Source: Pomphorhynchus laevis
Taxonomy: Eukaryota; Acanthocephala; Palaeacanthocephala; Echinorhynchida; Pomphorhynchidae
DNA length: 64,000 nt
Assembly: GCA_012934845.2 (NCBI GenBank)
Contig: WNNJ02003787.1
Span: 1-64,000, forward strand
Reading direction: 5' to 3'
Shown here: piece after piece, positions 11,055 to 22,921 of the stretch
Position numbering within the stretch: the stretch's first letter is position 1
How the letters are laid out: every line of letters begins with the position of its first letter
Made by a program: the position numbers and the translations under genes
Notes under the pieces: generated by a model
Seen by the model: only the letters and a program-made list of their open reading frames with translations
What the model was told of the DNA's origin: nothing
Databases searched by the model: none

Positions 11055-11894
11055 GTGAATTCTATAACTTCGAATAAATCCTTCAATAATGCAGATATCG
11101 ATCCAAATGCACATCGATACCCACATGCAGTTAGCAAGACTACAGCGTCAGTTACGGGTTTCACTCCTGTTCGTATATGGAAGAGTGGTCACTCAAAATC
11201 GTATACTGTTCGTCAAACAGAAAATGAACGAACGCTGACTGTCAACAATCACACAGGCAATGATGATATACAGAACTCACCTACTAGTAATGACAGTGTG
11301 ATTCTACATAAAGAGTACGTAAACGAGCACATTAAGGAAGCTCATCTCATATCATCTCAATCAATGAATGTCTCTAGAGCGAGTTCTCCGGTGCAGCAAA
11401 TGCGTAAACAGCATGATCCTTTGCGTTCTATTATTTTCGCCAATGTGTCGGAATCAAGCTCTGTCAATATCCAAAACCGACTAAATGAAGATTTGTCGAA
11501 GGTACGTAGTATTCTCATGATCGTTTTGGCACAATCCCCAGAAGAGATAGTATCTAGTATTAAAATAGTTGCTTTATTCCGCATAGGGAGGAAAATTAAC
11601 GATTGTCCTAGACTGCTAAAAGCCATTCTGACAGATCCAAAAGCCATTAAGACCATCTTTAGGAACTCTTATCGTCTCCAAGGTTCGTCTGCAAGATTGT
11701 TAAAAGATCTCGACGTGAATGAACGTAAGCATCTACGTGAAGCTAAACAATGTTTGAAGTCTCGTATTGAAGCTGGTGAGTCAAACTTGACAATTCGAAA
11801 TTTTCAGGTTGTGCGGAGGAAGACTCAAATACATTGGATGCCTCTACAGGTAGATCATTCAATCCTTCCTCCGCCGCTCAGAAGTCATTGGTAA
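11055..11894 (+). pseudogene. LINE A1 ORF1, C-terminal part
   Basis: An open frame of 279 codons without an N-terminal ATG, because the element is truncated. The second half carries the conserved ORF1 block of this family: IFANVSESSS, then IKIVALFRIGRKI, RPRLLK-like CPRLLKAIL, LLKDLDVNERKHL and finally SNLTIRNFQVVRR. ORF1 proteins of CR1 elements bind the element RNA as part of its ribonucleoprotein. That role here is inferred from family membership. The frame runs past the ORF2 start, as in A2-A4, but the usual ORF2 ATG is lost in this copy. Confidence 0.65.
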
Positions 11895-14810
11895 TTTCAA
11901 ATATTTCATATGTGGATAATAAATGTTTAAGAAATATTGTCCATTACTCCTCCCCATTGTGGTCGGCTCTTGAGCGACGTAGCGAGGATTATCAATCATA
12001 CATACCGATATCGTTGGCTCAGCAGACTCTACCCTTAAGCTTAGAATGTTTGCTAATATATACGAACGCCCGTAGTCTTCTTCTAAAAATTGACGAATTA
12101 AAACTCCGCATTGAGAATTCGCATCCGCTATTAGTTGCTATTACTGAAACATGGCTTCATGATAGAATTACTGATGCTGAGATCTGGATTGAAAATTATA
12201 CATATTATCGAGTTGACAGATCTATCTGCAAGGGTGGTGGAGTGATTCTCTCCGCCACCTAGTGTGGTAGAGAGAATCAGCAGACTCAGCAGACTCACCA
12301 CGTAGAGTCATTCTCTATGACTCTACGTGCATAATAGTTTAGTGTTTAAATTGCTAGATGTACGTGCGTCCGATGGAATCGAGTTATTGTGGGGTAGTGT
12401 GTCTCTTCCTACCCTTGGTCCAGTGAATTTAGGCTTAATCTATCGCAATCCCACTTCAGATGTTTGTTGCTTGATCGATTACATTCTAGAGTTTGGTTCC
12501 AAACCAAATCTTTTTATAGTTGGTGATTTCAACTTAGCGACAGTAGATTGGAACACCTACACATCTTCTGTGTGTAGTCCGTCCACATCATTATTTCTTG
12601 ATATGATTAACTCGCTAAACCTTACCCGATATGTTTCAAAATTCACCCGATTTTCCCAAGAAAATCAATCGCTACTTGATATTTGTCTAACATCGAATAA
12701 ATACATTACACACAAAGTTACGCTTTCCGATCCTTTGAATAGGTCAAATCACTGTGTTCTCAATTTCTACTCAGATTTTACACGTCCTTCAGCTTGTAGA
12801 TTACAACAGAATTCCTTAAATTATTTTAAAACTAACTTCGAACTTGTGCGTCAGAATCTATTAAGTATTTCATGGCTTAGTCCGTTTTATGTTGGGGTTG
12901 ATAAGGCATGCTATCAGTTAGAAGCCACCCTTAAGGAATTACTCATACGATTTTCGCCCCGTAAAACCGTTGCAAATCGTATACACCATAAACCTTGGTT
13001 TGACAAAGAGTTAAAGAATGCTTTAAAATTAAAAAAATGAAATTCCAGTTGTTTTCTAATAATAGTATTGATTACTGTAGGTATAGAGATGCCAGAAATC
13101 GGTTCACATTTCTTAAACACTTCATACAATGTCAATTTGAAGAGAAAATTGCTCAAATGTCAATTCTTAATCTGTATTCAATTATGCTAATTTCAACAAC
13201 AAAAATAAACACATTGGTTCACTTGTTGATACTGATGGTTACACATTGATTAAATATGATGACATAGCGAATGCTTTCGCTTAACATTTTTGCATAGGAG
13301 TTCGTAAATCCCCCTCCGTCACCTATGCCTCGTACCTGTCCATCGAATATAAACATTCTTCAGATGTTTTCTGTTAATGATGTAGTGCTAGAGCTCAAGC
13401 GGCTTAAATCGTCAGGTTCTATTTGTCCTGATCGTTTACCACCGGTATTTCTCAAGAATATCGCTGATGTTATCGGCATACCACTATATTGGATTTGTGT
13501 CGCCTCCTTGTACTTCGGTTGTGTCCCGATGAATTGGAAACTTTCGTTGATAAGGCCCGTTTTGAAGAAAGGTGATCCATCTTCAGTTGAAAATTATCGC
13601 CCGATAAGTCTAACGTGTGTATTCTGTCGAGTTTTGGAAATGATAATAGAATTAAACAAATTATTGTGTAACAATCAACATGGATTTCGAAGGGATCGCT
13701 CAACAATCACTAATCTCTTGATTGCCCAGAATAGCTGGATTTCATTAGTTGATAAGGGCTTTGATGTTGATATAGTATTTTTTGATTTTTCAAAAGCGTT
13801 TGATATGGTTCCACATGACATCTTGATTCAGAAAATGCGTGCTCTAAACATTAATCCACTTATTATTCGCTGGATAAAAGAATTTTTATCTAACGTATTC
13901 TATCAGGTTGTTGTAAATGGTTCTCTTTCTGATCCTTATCCGGTCAATGTTGGAGTTCCGCAGGGTTCGGTCCTCGGCCCATTGTTATTCTGTATTTTCA
14001 TTAATGACCTTCCTTCCATTTTGAACTCACATTCTCTCTTATATGCAGACGACCTAAAATTTTGGCAGGCTATACGGTCAGATTCGGGCACGGTGCTAGT
14101 TCAATCGGATATCGACAGCATTTCCAACTGGGCTTATATGAATGGTTTGTCACTGAATATATCGAAGTGCGCTTGTATGCGTTTACAATCACGCAGTCAT
14201 AGTGTGTATCCAACTTATCATTTTGATGATCAGGACATTAAAGTAGTAACTCGTCTTAGCGTTTCGACTAGTTGGAATACTGAGTTGGCTTGCTCAAAAG
14301 CAAATCGAATGGTTGAGATGATTCGTAGAACTTTTAGTGTGTTGAGTCCAGTTTCATTTAGAGCACTCGCTAACGCATTTGTGATCAGTCATCTTACCTA
14401 TGCATCACAATGTTCGTTCCCAAGAACAGTATACGAGAAAAGTAGAATTGAAAATGTGCTGCGCCGGGCAACAAAGCTCGTAAATTCAGTTAAAGCCTTA
14501 CCTTATAATGAAAGGCTAAAAAAAACTTGGTATGGTTTCTATAAGCGACCATCGGTTTCGGCGAGTTATGTCTTTAACATGGGAAGCTTTACACAAGGGG
14601 AATCACGTCTTAAGAAAATTGATGACTGTTCGGAAAAGTCGGGCTTTGCGTGGACACAATTTTACTTTAGCCCATCGCCGAGTTATACGCTCTAAAACTG
14701 TACAATTTGGACACCGAATCGTAGGTAAGTGGAACCGATTAAGTGAAGAAATTGTCAACTCAAGATCGGTTTCAGCATTTAAACATGATTTTTTTGACTT
14801 TTGTTTGTGA
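11788..14810 (+). pseudogene. LINE A1 ORF2 (endonuclease and reverse transcriptase), broken
   Basis: Pieces lie at 11834-12262, 12327-13040, 13037-13249, 13325-14695 and 14532-14810. The endonuclease shows VAITETWLHD, VGDFNLATVDW and NRSNHCVLNF. The reverse transcriptase shows RPISLT, NQHGFRRDRS, FFDFSKAFDMVPHD, GVPQGSVLGPLLF and LLYADDLKFW. The C-terminal end matches A0, A3 and A4. At least four frame changes interrupt it, so no functional enzyme can be made. It is clearly older than A3 and A4. Confidence 0.75.
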
Positions 14811-14888
14811 GTCTTTCTTTTTTTCTTTATTTTTTCTTTTTTTAACTGTGCAACTATGAGCTTCGCTCGTCTGTTTGTCGAAATAATA

Positions 14889-15085
14889 ATACCATATAAT
14901 ATAAAATATAATACATCAAATAATGAAATTTTAAGAATTGCAACAATTTGTAACACTATTGACTTGCTTCAAAATAATTTAAATAATTTAATGGATACAT
15001 ATTTTAAACTAGGTTACTATAAAAATACAATCAAACAGAAAATAGTAAAATATATAAATCAACACATAAATTTAAACTCTTAAGC
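14889..15085 (+). repeat. Repeat E, right part of the LINE-split copy
   Basis: Continues repeat E from CCATATAATATAAAATATAA, with about ten scattered differences from 581-780. The frame closes with a stop near 15081. Confidence 0.7.
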
Positions 15086-16295
15086 AAAAATTTTTTAATG
15101 GGTGGATAATTAATAATATGCTTTGTATTACAATAAAATACACTAGATAATCACATTTCATCAGAGTAAATACGTCATTATTATATGTTTAGCCCCGCAG
15201 ATATGTTGGGTCGAGGAATTAGGGAAGAAACCTGATAGCATAGCAGTTCCTCATTATGACCTCTAATCCTTATTCTGATGCATCGTCTAATATTAGTCAA
15301 TTTATAACAATTGATTTTTATTTTAAATTTCAATTTTAAATTTAACTGGATATAAATTATAAAAATCTGAAATAACAATTATTTATTATTTGTAATTATA
15401 AATAATTATTTGTTATTTAATTATTTAATTTTTATCTAGAACTTTTTATTTATGAATAATATAAGATACGTAGACTTAGTTAGCTATCTGATAATGCATA
15501 TTTAGAGCTCTTAGTCTATCCTTATATTGAGTAACACTTAACTTTGGTATTAGCCATGCATGAAGTAAATGGCTGCGAACGAAAGCATTTAAAATTGTTT
15601 TTAATGACTGCTTGCTTAGAAAACTGGATATTCAGTCAATCAAACTTTCATACGCGTATCTTTAGCGCATACATTATCAATTTGTCGATAGTATAGAAAT
15701 CATTAGAATCATTAAGAATCATTTGTCGATAGTATAGAAATCATTAAGATCATTTACTTGTGATACTAATTCGACAACCTAATGAATTCTTCGTAACCTT
15801 AAATTTCCTGGACAACCAAGAGATTTGTGATAGGAAATTATTTTTCAGAATCTCTGTTGATATAACACAGTTTGTTAATCAATAAATAGTGATTATAAGA
15901 ATTTTGTGCGACATATGTTATGGCTTTGAAAGACACGCGAGGTTGAGTCAATTGACCAAGACCTATCAAAAATACCTAATGAGTGAATTTTTAAATTTAT
16001 CTTCTCTAAGCTCCTTATCAAACAAGGCATTGTCATGTGTACAGTCCCGAGCGATCTTACGAGACAAAAAGTGGGAATGGAGTCCAAAGAGACATGGCTT
16101 ACACTTATGCCAAGCTACCAAGACTTATGCCAACAAGACTTATTGCAACTTAGACCAAGCTATTGTGAGAAAAAACACATTGCAGATCATCTCAATCAGT
16201 TGCAGATCGGTTCGCTGCGCTCGCCGATCAATTGCAATAGCAAATTTAACAGCTTAAACATACAAGGATACTGATAGAATGACGTCTAACCAACC
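15086..16295. other. AT-rich spacer with repeat D copy 3
   Basis: Contains repeat D at about 15265-15500 (ends in ACGTAGACTTAGTTAG) and a short direct repeat of ATTTGTCGATAGTATAGAAA at about 15678 and 15721. A 122-codon open frame at 15889-16257 has no recognisable domain and overlaps two other open frames, so I do not call it a gene. Confidence 0.45.
15265..15500 (+). repeat. Dispersed repeat D, copy 3
   Basis: Begins TTATTCTGATGCATCGTCTA and ends with the conserved ACGTAGACTTAGTTAGCTAT motif. Same orientation as copies 1 and 4. Confidence 0.5.
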
Positions 16296-17215
16296 TTAAT
16301 CCTTTAATGCCATGCAATACGCCGATGACATAATCTTCTATGATCATGCACCCGCCCATTGCATACACGATATCGTCATTTTTGCCTCCAACTAGCTTTA
16401 TTCTATCGACAAACGTCTATTCCATCTTCATCAGTTCAAAAATCTTACAATTTTAAAATAATGTGGATCCTTTCCCGTTAACCTAACTTATCTCTTCCTC
16501 CTGTATATTTTGCTTCATCAATCATTTCCATGTTCATAATCTCACCTTCTTAAGATTCTATTTCGATGATCACACTTCCTTTAAACCTTTCCTAGGTGAC
16601 AAGGTCGGCTCGTAGACGACTTAATTCTCCGTGACATTCAGCGTATCCGCCCTCTCATCGTCTTTAGTTCTGGTATGTATCTTCTTTCATCGCTTTTCTT
16701 CCCAATAATCGATTACTGTCTCAACATTTTCGCCAATTCTCAAAAATACATCATCTTACCCCTACAACACACCATCAACTTCGCTGTTCGAGTGCTCCTA
16801 CGTCTCCGGCGCATCAACCACACATCTACAGATATTGCCTAACTCTCATGGTCCATAATCCACATCCGCATCCAACTCCGCCCTCTTCTCGTAACTTTTC
16901 GTCTCATCGCTGTCGGATCCCCATCGTTTATCAAATTATTGAGACGACACTCGCCCTACCTCTCTATCGCTGCGTTCCCGTCATTCCCCTTTACTCCACA
17001 TTTCCTAGTTACTCCAACAACTACGGTATCCGATCATTCCTCGTTGCCACCGCTCGCCTAGATTTAGATTTCTCTCGACGTACGCCACGCTCCCTCCTCT
17101 ATCACGTTCAAATACCTTCTTCGTTCCTACATTCTCTGTACATGACAGATTTTTGTTTTTTTTTGTTGTGGTCATTTAAGCGTGCGCCGGCACACGCATT
17201 TTCCATACAAAAATA
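16296..17215 (+). mobile_element. L2-like LINE copy B5, 3' part
   Basis: Plus-strand copy starting just before the YADD block (CAATACGCCGATGACATAAT) and running through the C-terminal domain to the 3' hairpin at 17180-17197 (GCGTGC, GCCG, then GCAC with two extra bases). It is nearly the same sequence as B4 but lies in the opposite orientation with different flanking DNA. Frames are degraded and the copy is 5'-truncated. Confidence 0.7.
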
Positions 17216-17409
17216 ACTCCTTTTTATCGCAACTATTACAGTTAAAAGATCAAACCAATAAATACTTGATAAATATCTACAAACTAATTCAAAATGAGTC
17301 TTGAAACATTGTTTGGTATTTAAACGTGGTTTGTCAACCGCTGGCACTCGTGCAAAACACGACAAGCCATTATTTTAAGGACTGTGATACTTTTTCCTGT
17401 GATTTATCA

Positions 17410-18085
17410 TTTAACAATAATAATAATAATAAAGACTTTATTAAATACACCAAAATATTGCATGCAAGAATAAAAAAGGTAGGTCATAACTAACTCAGAT
17501 AAAAAATGACAGAATTTTTCTTTCGTTTTTTCATCTTCCCTTTCTCTTTCATGGCCTCAGGTCCAGGGGGATCTGAGCCCCCAACCGATCCAACACGCCG
17601 CCTTCCGACTGAACCACTCGGGGTCTTTCACCCCTCCCCAGAAGAATCCAATCGGCGCGGACTATGCTTGGTAAACGAGAGACGAGAAGCTTAAGAAACC
17701 TTAGCCTTTGCTCTGGGGGACGTCCTCTTGAGAAGAAGACTAATCCCGAGATAGCCCAAGTGCCCCAAAGGCGCACCTGGGCTTTCCCTTTCAATGACAG
17801 ATGCTGAGCCCGTTTCAGGGCCCACCTAGCTTTCTTCAGGATACGTTTGAGTCTATCCAGGTCAGCTTTCGCCGACCAGTTCACCGTAACGGTGAACCCC
17901 AGGTATTTTACTCGACTTGTGAAGGTGGGAAGTGGTTCAGAGGCAAATATGGAGGATAGCGCAGAGAGTGCTAATCTCTTAAGTTTTTGTTTTGTAGCAG
18001 TGGTGCCATGAAAGACGACCAACTGCGATTTTGCTGAGTTTAAAATGAGATTAGATATGGGTAACTGGTCTTTTAATCTTATTCA
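17410..18085 (-). mobile_element. GC-rich LINE fragment C, 3' end
   Basis: A 5'-truncated fragment of a LINE type not otherwise seen in the window. The open frame (extending from about 18085 to 17549, then on toward the 3' end) reads AKSQLVVF, TSRVKYLGFTVTVNW, LDRLKRILKKARWALKRA and LVSRLPSIVRADWIL, the thumb and C-terminal part of a non-LTR reverse transcriptase. The 3' end is an AATAATAATAATAATAA-type tract at about 17410-17432. Its base composition is visibly richer in GC than everything around it, which suggests a recent arrival or a different codon history. The clade is not determined. Confidence 0.65.
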
Positions 18086-18204
18086 TTTAACAATATTCGC
18101 GGTTAAATTATGCTTATCAAGAATTTCTTAAATATTATCTTCAATGAATGACGTCACGCTGAGATTGTTGTACAACGGCAACTGGGAAAATTTACAATAA
18201 AAAA

Positions 18205-19460
18205 GATTTATTTTTACCTTGCAAATGCGTACTGGTGTTTGCCTACATGACCACAGCAACAAAAAATAACAAAAATCTAAATGTGCCGAGGAGGTGGGTA
18301 CGGAGGCGGCATTTGAATGTAATAAAGAAGGGAGCGCGGCGGACGTCGAGTGGAAGCTGATTCCGGGCGATTGGGATGCGACGAGAAAGGATCGGAGACC
18401 GAGGTTGTTATAGTAATTGGGAACGTAGAGTAAGAGGGAATGACGGGAACGCAGTGATAGAGAGGTGGGACAATGGTCGTCGAAGAAATGTAGGTTATGA
18501 ACGATGGGGAGCCTACAGTGATAAGACGAAAAGTTACGAGAAAGCGGAGTTGTATGCGAATGTGGATGGTAGGCCAGGAAAGTTGATCAAGATATGTGGA
18601 TGTGTGATCAAAGCGATGGAGACGTAGGAGCACCTGAACAGCGTAGTTGATGATGCGTTGTAGGGGTATAATGTGGGATTTTGGAGAATTGGCGAAAAGG
18701 CTGAGGCAGTAATCGATTTTAGCGAAAAGAAGTGATGAAATAAGATACGTACAAGAACGGGAGTCGATAAGGGGGCGGATACGGCGAATGTCAAGGAGAA
18801 TTAAATTAGACGAGCGGACCTTGTCGCTGACGAAGGGTTTAAGGGAAAGATAATCATCGAAATGGAATTATAAGAAAGTGAGATTATTAACTATGGTGTG
18901 ATTGATGAGGCAAAATATACAGGGGAGGAGATATGTTAGGTTAACGGGGTAGGATCCACATTATTTTAGACTTGTCTGGGTTTAGAACGAGACGAAGGTG
19001 GTAGAGACTTTGTAGATAGAAGAAAGACAGTTGGAAGCAGAAATTACGATATTGTGTATGCGATGGCTGGGTGCATGAGCATATATGAGGATGTCATCGG
19101 CGTATTGCATGATGCTAAACGAGTAAGGTTTGATAAACGTAGAAAGATCAGCGAGTAGAAGAGATAAAAACATGGGTTCTAGTACTGAACCTTATGGGAC
19201 CCCGCAGAAAATAGGGATAGTGAAGAGGATGATGAATTTGAACAGACTCGAAAAGAACGGTCGGATAGGTATGAGGTAAACCATGCAACGGAGGAGAAAG
19301 AAAAGCCGTAATCATAACGAATGCGAGAAGGAGGATGGAGTAGTCGACGATGTTGAAGGCGGATGAGAGTTTGAGGGAGATGAGAACACGAGCCTTGTCA
19401 CGAGAAATGAGTAGGTAGTTGTAAACTTTCATGCAGGCGATTCCTGTGGAGTGAATAGAG
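18205..19460 (-). mobile_element. L2-like LINE copy B6
   Basis: Minus-strand copy of the GTGGTCATGTAAGC subfamily. It covers the reverse transcriptase (YADDILIYAHAP in the 18982-19173 piece) and the C-terminal region (18277-18794). The 3' hairpin at 18227-18243 is badly eroded. The 5' end lies near 19460, so it is truncated upstream of the reverse transcriptase. Frames are broken. Confidence 0.7.
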
Positions 19461-20060
19461 CGAATCTATGAATTACCATAGATAATTCACTATCTATGAA
19501 ATATTGTAAATTATTAATTAATTATTAATAATTTATAAAATTATTAATTATCTACGAATTACTGGTAATTCATTATCTATAAATTGCCATAGATATATAT
19601 TTAAATATAAAAACGTTATGTATCATCATTTCCTTTAATAAATATCTTTATCGTTGTTTCGGGAGATGTGATCTCTAGTCAGGACTTGTACGTGCTAGCG
19701 AATTGACTGGACGACCTCAGAAAGAAAGATTTCCTGGGGTGGTCAGGACCCACTTAATAAGTTTGTAAATGCTAGTACATGCACAATTTCGTAAGTTTCG
19801 TATGCTTGCTGAGTTTGCTTTAACTTCTTTTAGTTGCATAAAAACAAGCTGTTATCTTACATAAAGTTTATAGTACAGTTTCCAATTCAGAATTAAAATC
19901 AAAGCTATTTGTTCCATCAATTTAGGCTTTGCAGGTATCGATAAAAGTGTAAATATTTTTATGTGCATTATTCGTGTATTGCATGAGAGGTATAAAAATA
20001 TAGAAGATATCATTTATGTCGTTATTGTAAAGATCTTATTTAGCATTGTTTTACATGACA
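19461..20060. other. AT-rich spacer with local inverted repeats
   Basis: About 19468-19600 is rich in short inverted and repeated words (TATCTATGAA, TTACCATAGATA, TTATTAATTATC). The remainder to 20060 shows no gene or repeat I can support. Confidence 0.4.
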
Positions 20061-20061
20061 T

Positions 20062-22762
20062 AAAGCCCTTTACTTTTCTCTCTTCCTCGGTGATTTTTAT
20101 TCTAAGTCTCATACATTTGACATCCATGTTATGCAATATGCCGATGACATTCTCATCTATGCTCATGCACCTGTTTATCGTATTCACGATCTTAGTGTTT
20201 CTGCTTCCGACTGTCTTGTCTCAATTTCCAATCATGTTTATTCCCGTCACCTTTCTCTGAATCCTGATAAATCCAAAATTATGTGAATCCTACCTCGATG
20301 CCTCGGCTTAGAACCTCTTTCCGTATCATTAAATACTACAATTCTTCTTATCGTTGATTTCTCGTTTTCCTAGTCTTCCATTTCGACAACCGACTTTCAT
20401 TTAAACCTTTCGTTAGAGATAAAGTACGCTCATCTACCTTGATACTCCGCATCTCTGTAAAGTTCGTAGATTGATCGATTTACCTTCTTCTTCCGACTGT
20501 CTTCTCTCCATTTCCAATCATCTTTCTTCCCGTCGCCTTTCTCTGAATCCTGATAAATCCAAAATTATGTGAATCCTACCTCGACGCCTCGGCTTAGAAC
20601 CACCTTCCGTACATTAAATTCTACAATTCTTCCTATCGTTAATAATCTCGTTTTCCTAGGCTTCCATTTCGACAACCGACTTTCACTTAAACCTTTCGTT
20701 AGAGATAAAGTACGCTCATCTACCTTGATACTCCGCAATCTCCGTCAAGTTCGTAGATTGATCGATTTTCCTTCTTGTATGACTCTTATATCTTCTCTCA
20801 TTATTTCTAGACTCGATAATCATCTTAGTCTATTTTCCAACTTACCTAAATCCACTCTTCTTCCTTTACAACACTACATCAACGCAGCCGTCCGAATTCT
20901 CTTCCGTCTTCGTCGTTTTGATCATACATCTCACCATCTTGTTTCTCTTGATTGGCCTACCATTTATTGTCGTGTTCAAATTCGTCTTATCATTGCTTTT
21001 CGTCTTATAACTCATCATACCCCTTCATTTATCAACCTTCCATTTCTCGACAATTCTCGTACTGTGTACTGTGCTCTGCGTTCCTGTACAAACTAAGCTA
21101 TCTTATTTACTTTCCCTACAACCCACAGCCCCTTGAACCCTCGCTTCTCTTTAAATGCTTCCCTCCCAGAGCTATTCCACCTTCTTCCCATTTCATCTGA
21201 TGAAATCTCTTCGGTTCTACTGTCATTACCTAGTAAAATCTCTCCCTCTGACCCGATTCCCACTCATTTGCTTAAAAATATCTGCTCCTCTATCACACTC
21301 TTCCTAACCACATTGTTCAACTCGTCCATCCGTAGCCGTACATTTCCTTCCATCTGGAAATGCGCCACTGTTCGTCATCTCATCAAAAATCAATCTCTAG
21401 ACTCCTCACTACCATCTTCGTACCGTCCAATCTCACTTCTCCCAACCCTCTCTAAACTCCTTGAGCGTCTCGTTCTCAAGCAAGTTAATACATATCTCTT
21501 TTCCTCCAACTTATTTCCTCCCTTCCAAGCCGCTTTTCGCTCTAATCACTCTACTGAAATTGCCTGTCTTAAAGTTTATAATGACTTACTCATCTCGCGC
21601 GATCATAAATTGTGTGGTGTCATAGTTTCTCTTGATCCATCGTTTGATTTTGACAACGTCGATCACTCGATTTTTCTCCATCGCCTTCGTCATGATTATG
21701 GCTTCTCTTTACCCACTGTATCATGGTTTTCTTCATATCTATCAAACCGTACATTTCGCGTCTATTCTAACTCTTCTCTCTCCCATCCTTCATCCATCCC
21801 GACCGGTGTTCCACAAGGCTCCGTATTAGGCCCTATGCTTTTCTCTCTTCTTCTCGGTGACTTGTCTTCGATTTCTCATAAATTTAACTTCCATGTTATG
21901 CAATATGCTGATGACATTCTCATCTATGCTCACGCACCTGCTTATCCTATTCATGATCTTAGTGTTTTCTGTTTCCAGCTGTCTTGTCTCAATTTCCAAT
22001 CATCTTTCTTCCCTTCGCCTTTCTCTGAATCCTGATAAATCTAAAATTATGTGGATCCTACCTCGACGCTTCAGCGTAGAACCTCCTTCCGTCGACAACC
22101 GACTTTCACTTAAACCTTTCGTTAGTGATAAAGTACGCTCATCTACCTTGATACTCCGCAATCTCCGTCAAGTTCGTAGATTGATCGATTTTCCTTCTTG
22201 TATGACTCTCATATCTTCTCTCATTATTTCTAGACTCGATAATCATCTTAGTATATTTTCCAACTCACCTAAATCCACTCTTCTTCCTTTACAACACTAC
22301 ATCAACGCAGCCGTCCGATTTCTCTTCCGTCTTCGTCGTTTTGATCATACATCTCACCATCTTGTTTCTCGTGATTGGCCTACCATTTATTGTCGTGTTC
22401 AAATTCGTCTTATCAATGCTTTTCGCCTTCATTTATCAAGCTTACATTATACCCCTTCATTTATCAAGCTTACATTTCTCGACAATTCTCGTACTGTGTA
22501 CTGTGCTCTGCGTTCATGTAATTCCCTTCTTTTACATGTCCCAAACTACTCTACCTCCTTTGGACTCCGCTCCTTCCTGGTGGCTGCTCCTCTATCGTGG
22601 AACCATCTGCCCATTCATATACGCCAATCAACATCAATGCCGTGCTTCAAACGCCAAATTCGGTCTCATTTAAACAATTTAAAAAATTTATCTATATGAC
22701 GTTTGATGTGTTTTATAGTTTGTGGACTTGTAAGCGTGCAGTTGGCACGCATTTGCAACTTT
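20062..22762 (+). mobile_element. L2-like LINE copy B7, composite
   Basis: A plus-strand composite of at least three partial copies. About 20062-20490 and 20498-21087 repeat the same reverse-transcriptase-to-C-terminal region. The sequence then jumps at about 21088 to an upstream linker and runs through a complete reverse transcriptase to the 3' hairpin at 22734-22750 (GCGTGC, AGTTG, GCACGC) and TTTAAATAAAT. The composite implies unequal exchange or nested insertion of related copies. Confidence 0.75.
21133..22035 (+). pseudogene. L2-like reverse transcriptase frame in B7
   Basis: The longest open piece of the L2-like family here (300 codons). In order it shows YRPISLLPTLSKLLERLVLK, a FRSNHSTEIACLKVYNDLL block, a FDFDNVDHSIFLHRL catalytic region, GVPQGSVLGPMLFSLLLGDL and MQYADDILIYAHAP. 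The motif order is that of L2/CR1-group enzymes that copy element RNA at a nicked target. The frame changes near 22030, and the remaining C-terminal part (SRLDNHLSIFSNSPKS, FDHTSHHL) continues in another frame to 22699. The endonuclease is missing, so this copy cannot act alone. Confidence 0.7.
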
Positions 22763-22921
22763 AAATAAATTATTATTAGAACGGTTTTATGAGAAAAGCC
22801 ACTATTTGTTATTTGCTTTAATTATAAAGTAATAAAGTAGCAGTTGAGTTGTTTGGAATTATTAAATGCCATTTTATGTTTTGATTTTTTACTACATTTT
22901 TCTACCGTTTTAGATTATTTA
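22763..22921 (+). repeat. Flanking repeat G, right copy
   Basis: Inverted, identical partner of 6455-6611. The match ends at TTTTAGATTATTTA. Beyond it the two loci differ completely. Confidence 0.8.

Larger units (their letters stand above)
11054..14888 (+). mobile_element. CR1-like LINE A1 inserted in repeat E
   Basis: An APE-type non-LTR retrotransposon of the CR1/Jockey group with both ORFs represented. Its limits are set by the unbroken repeat E at 560-590: the copy begins with GGTGAATTC after CATGCATA and ends in an AATAATA tail before CCATATAAT, with ATA as the shared target bases. It is 5'-truncated inside ORF1, since the zinc finger seen in A2 is absent. ORF2 carries several frameshifts and a short inverted insertion near 12236-12330. 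An 11-bp hairpin (GAGC, TTC, GCTC) lies in the 3' UTR at 14858-14868. Confidence 0.85.

Noticed and set aside
15889-16257. 122-codon open frame on the plus strand
   Set aside because: No domain, overlaps two other open frames, and has no conserved copy. It is most likely a chance frame.
9262-17215. Large inverted segmental duplication linking B4 and B5
   Set aside because: The elements match closely, but their flanks on the 3' side differ and B4 has its own internal deletion. Independent insertions of sister copies fit better.
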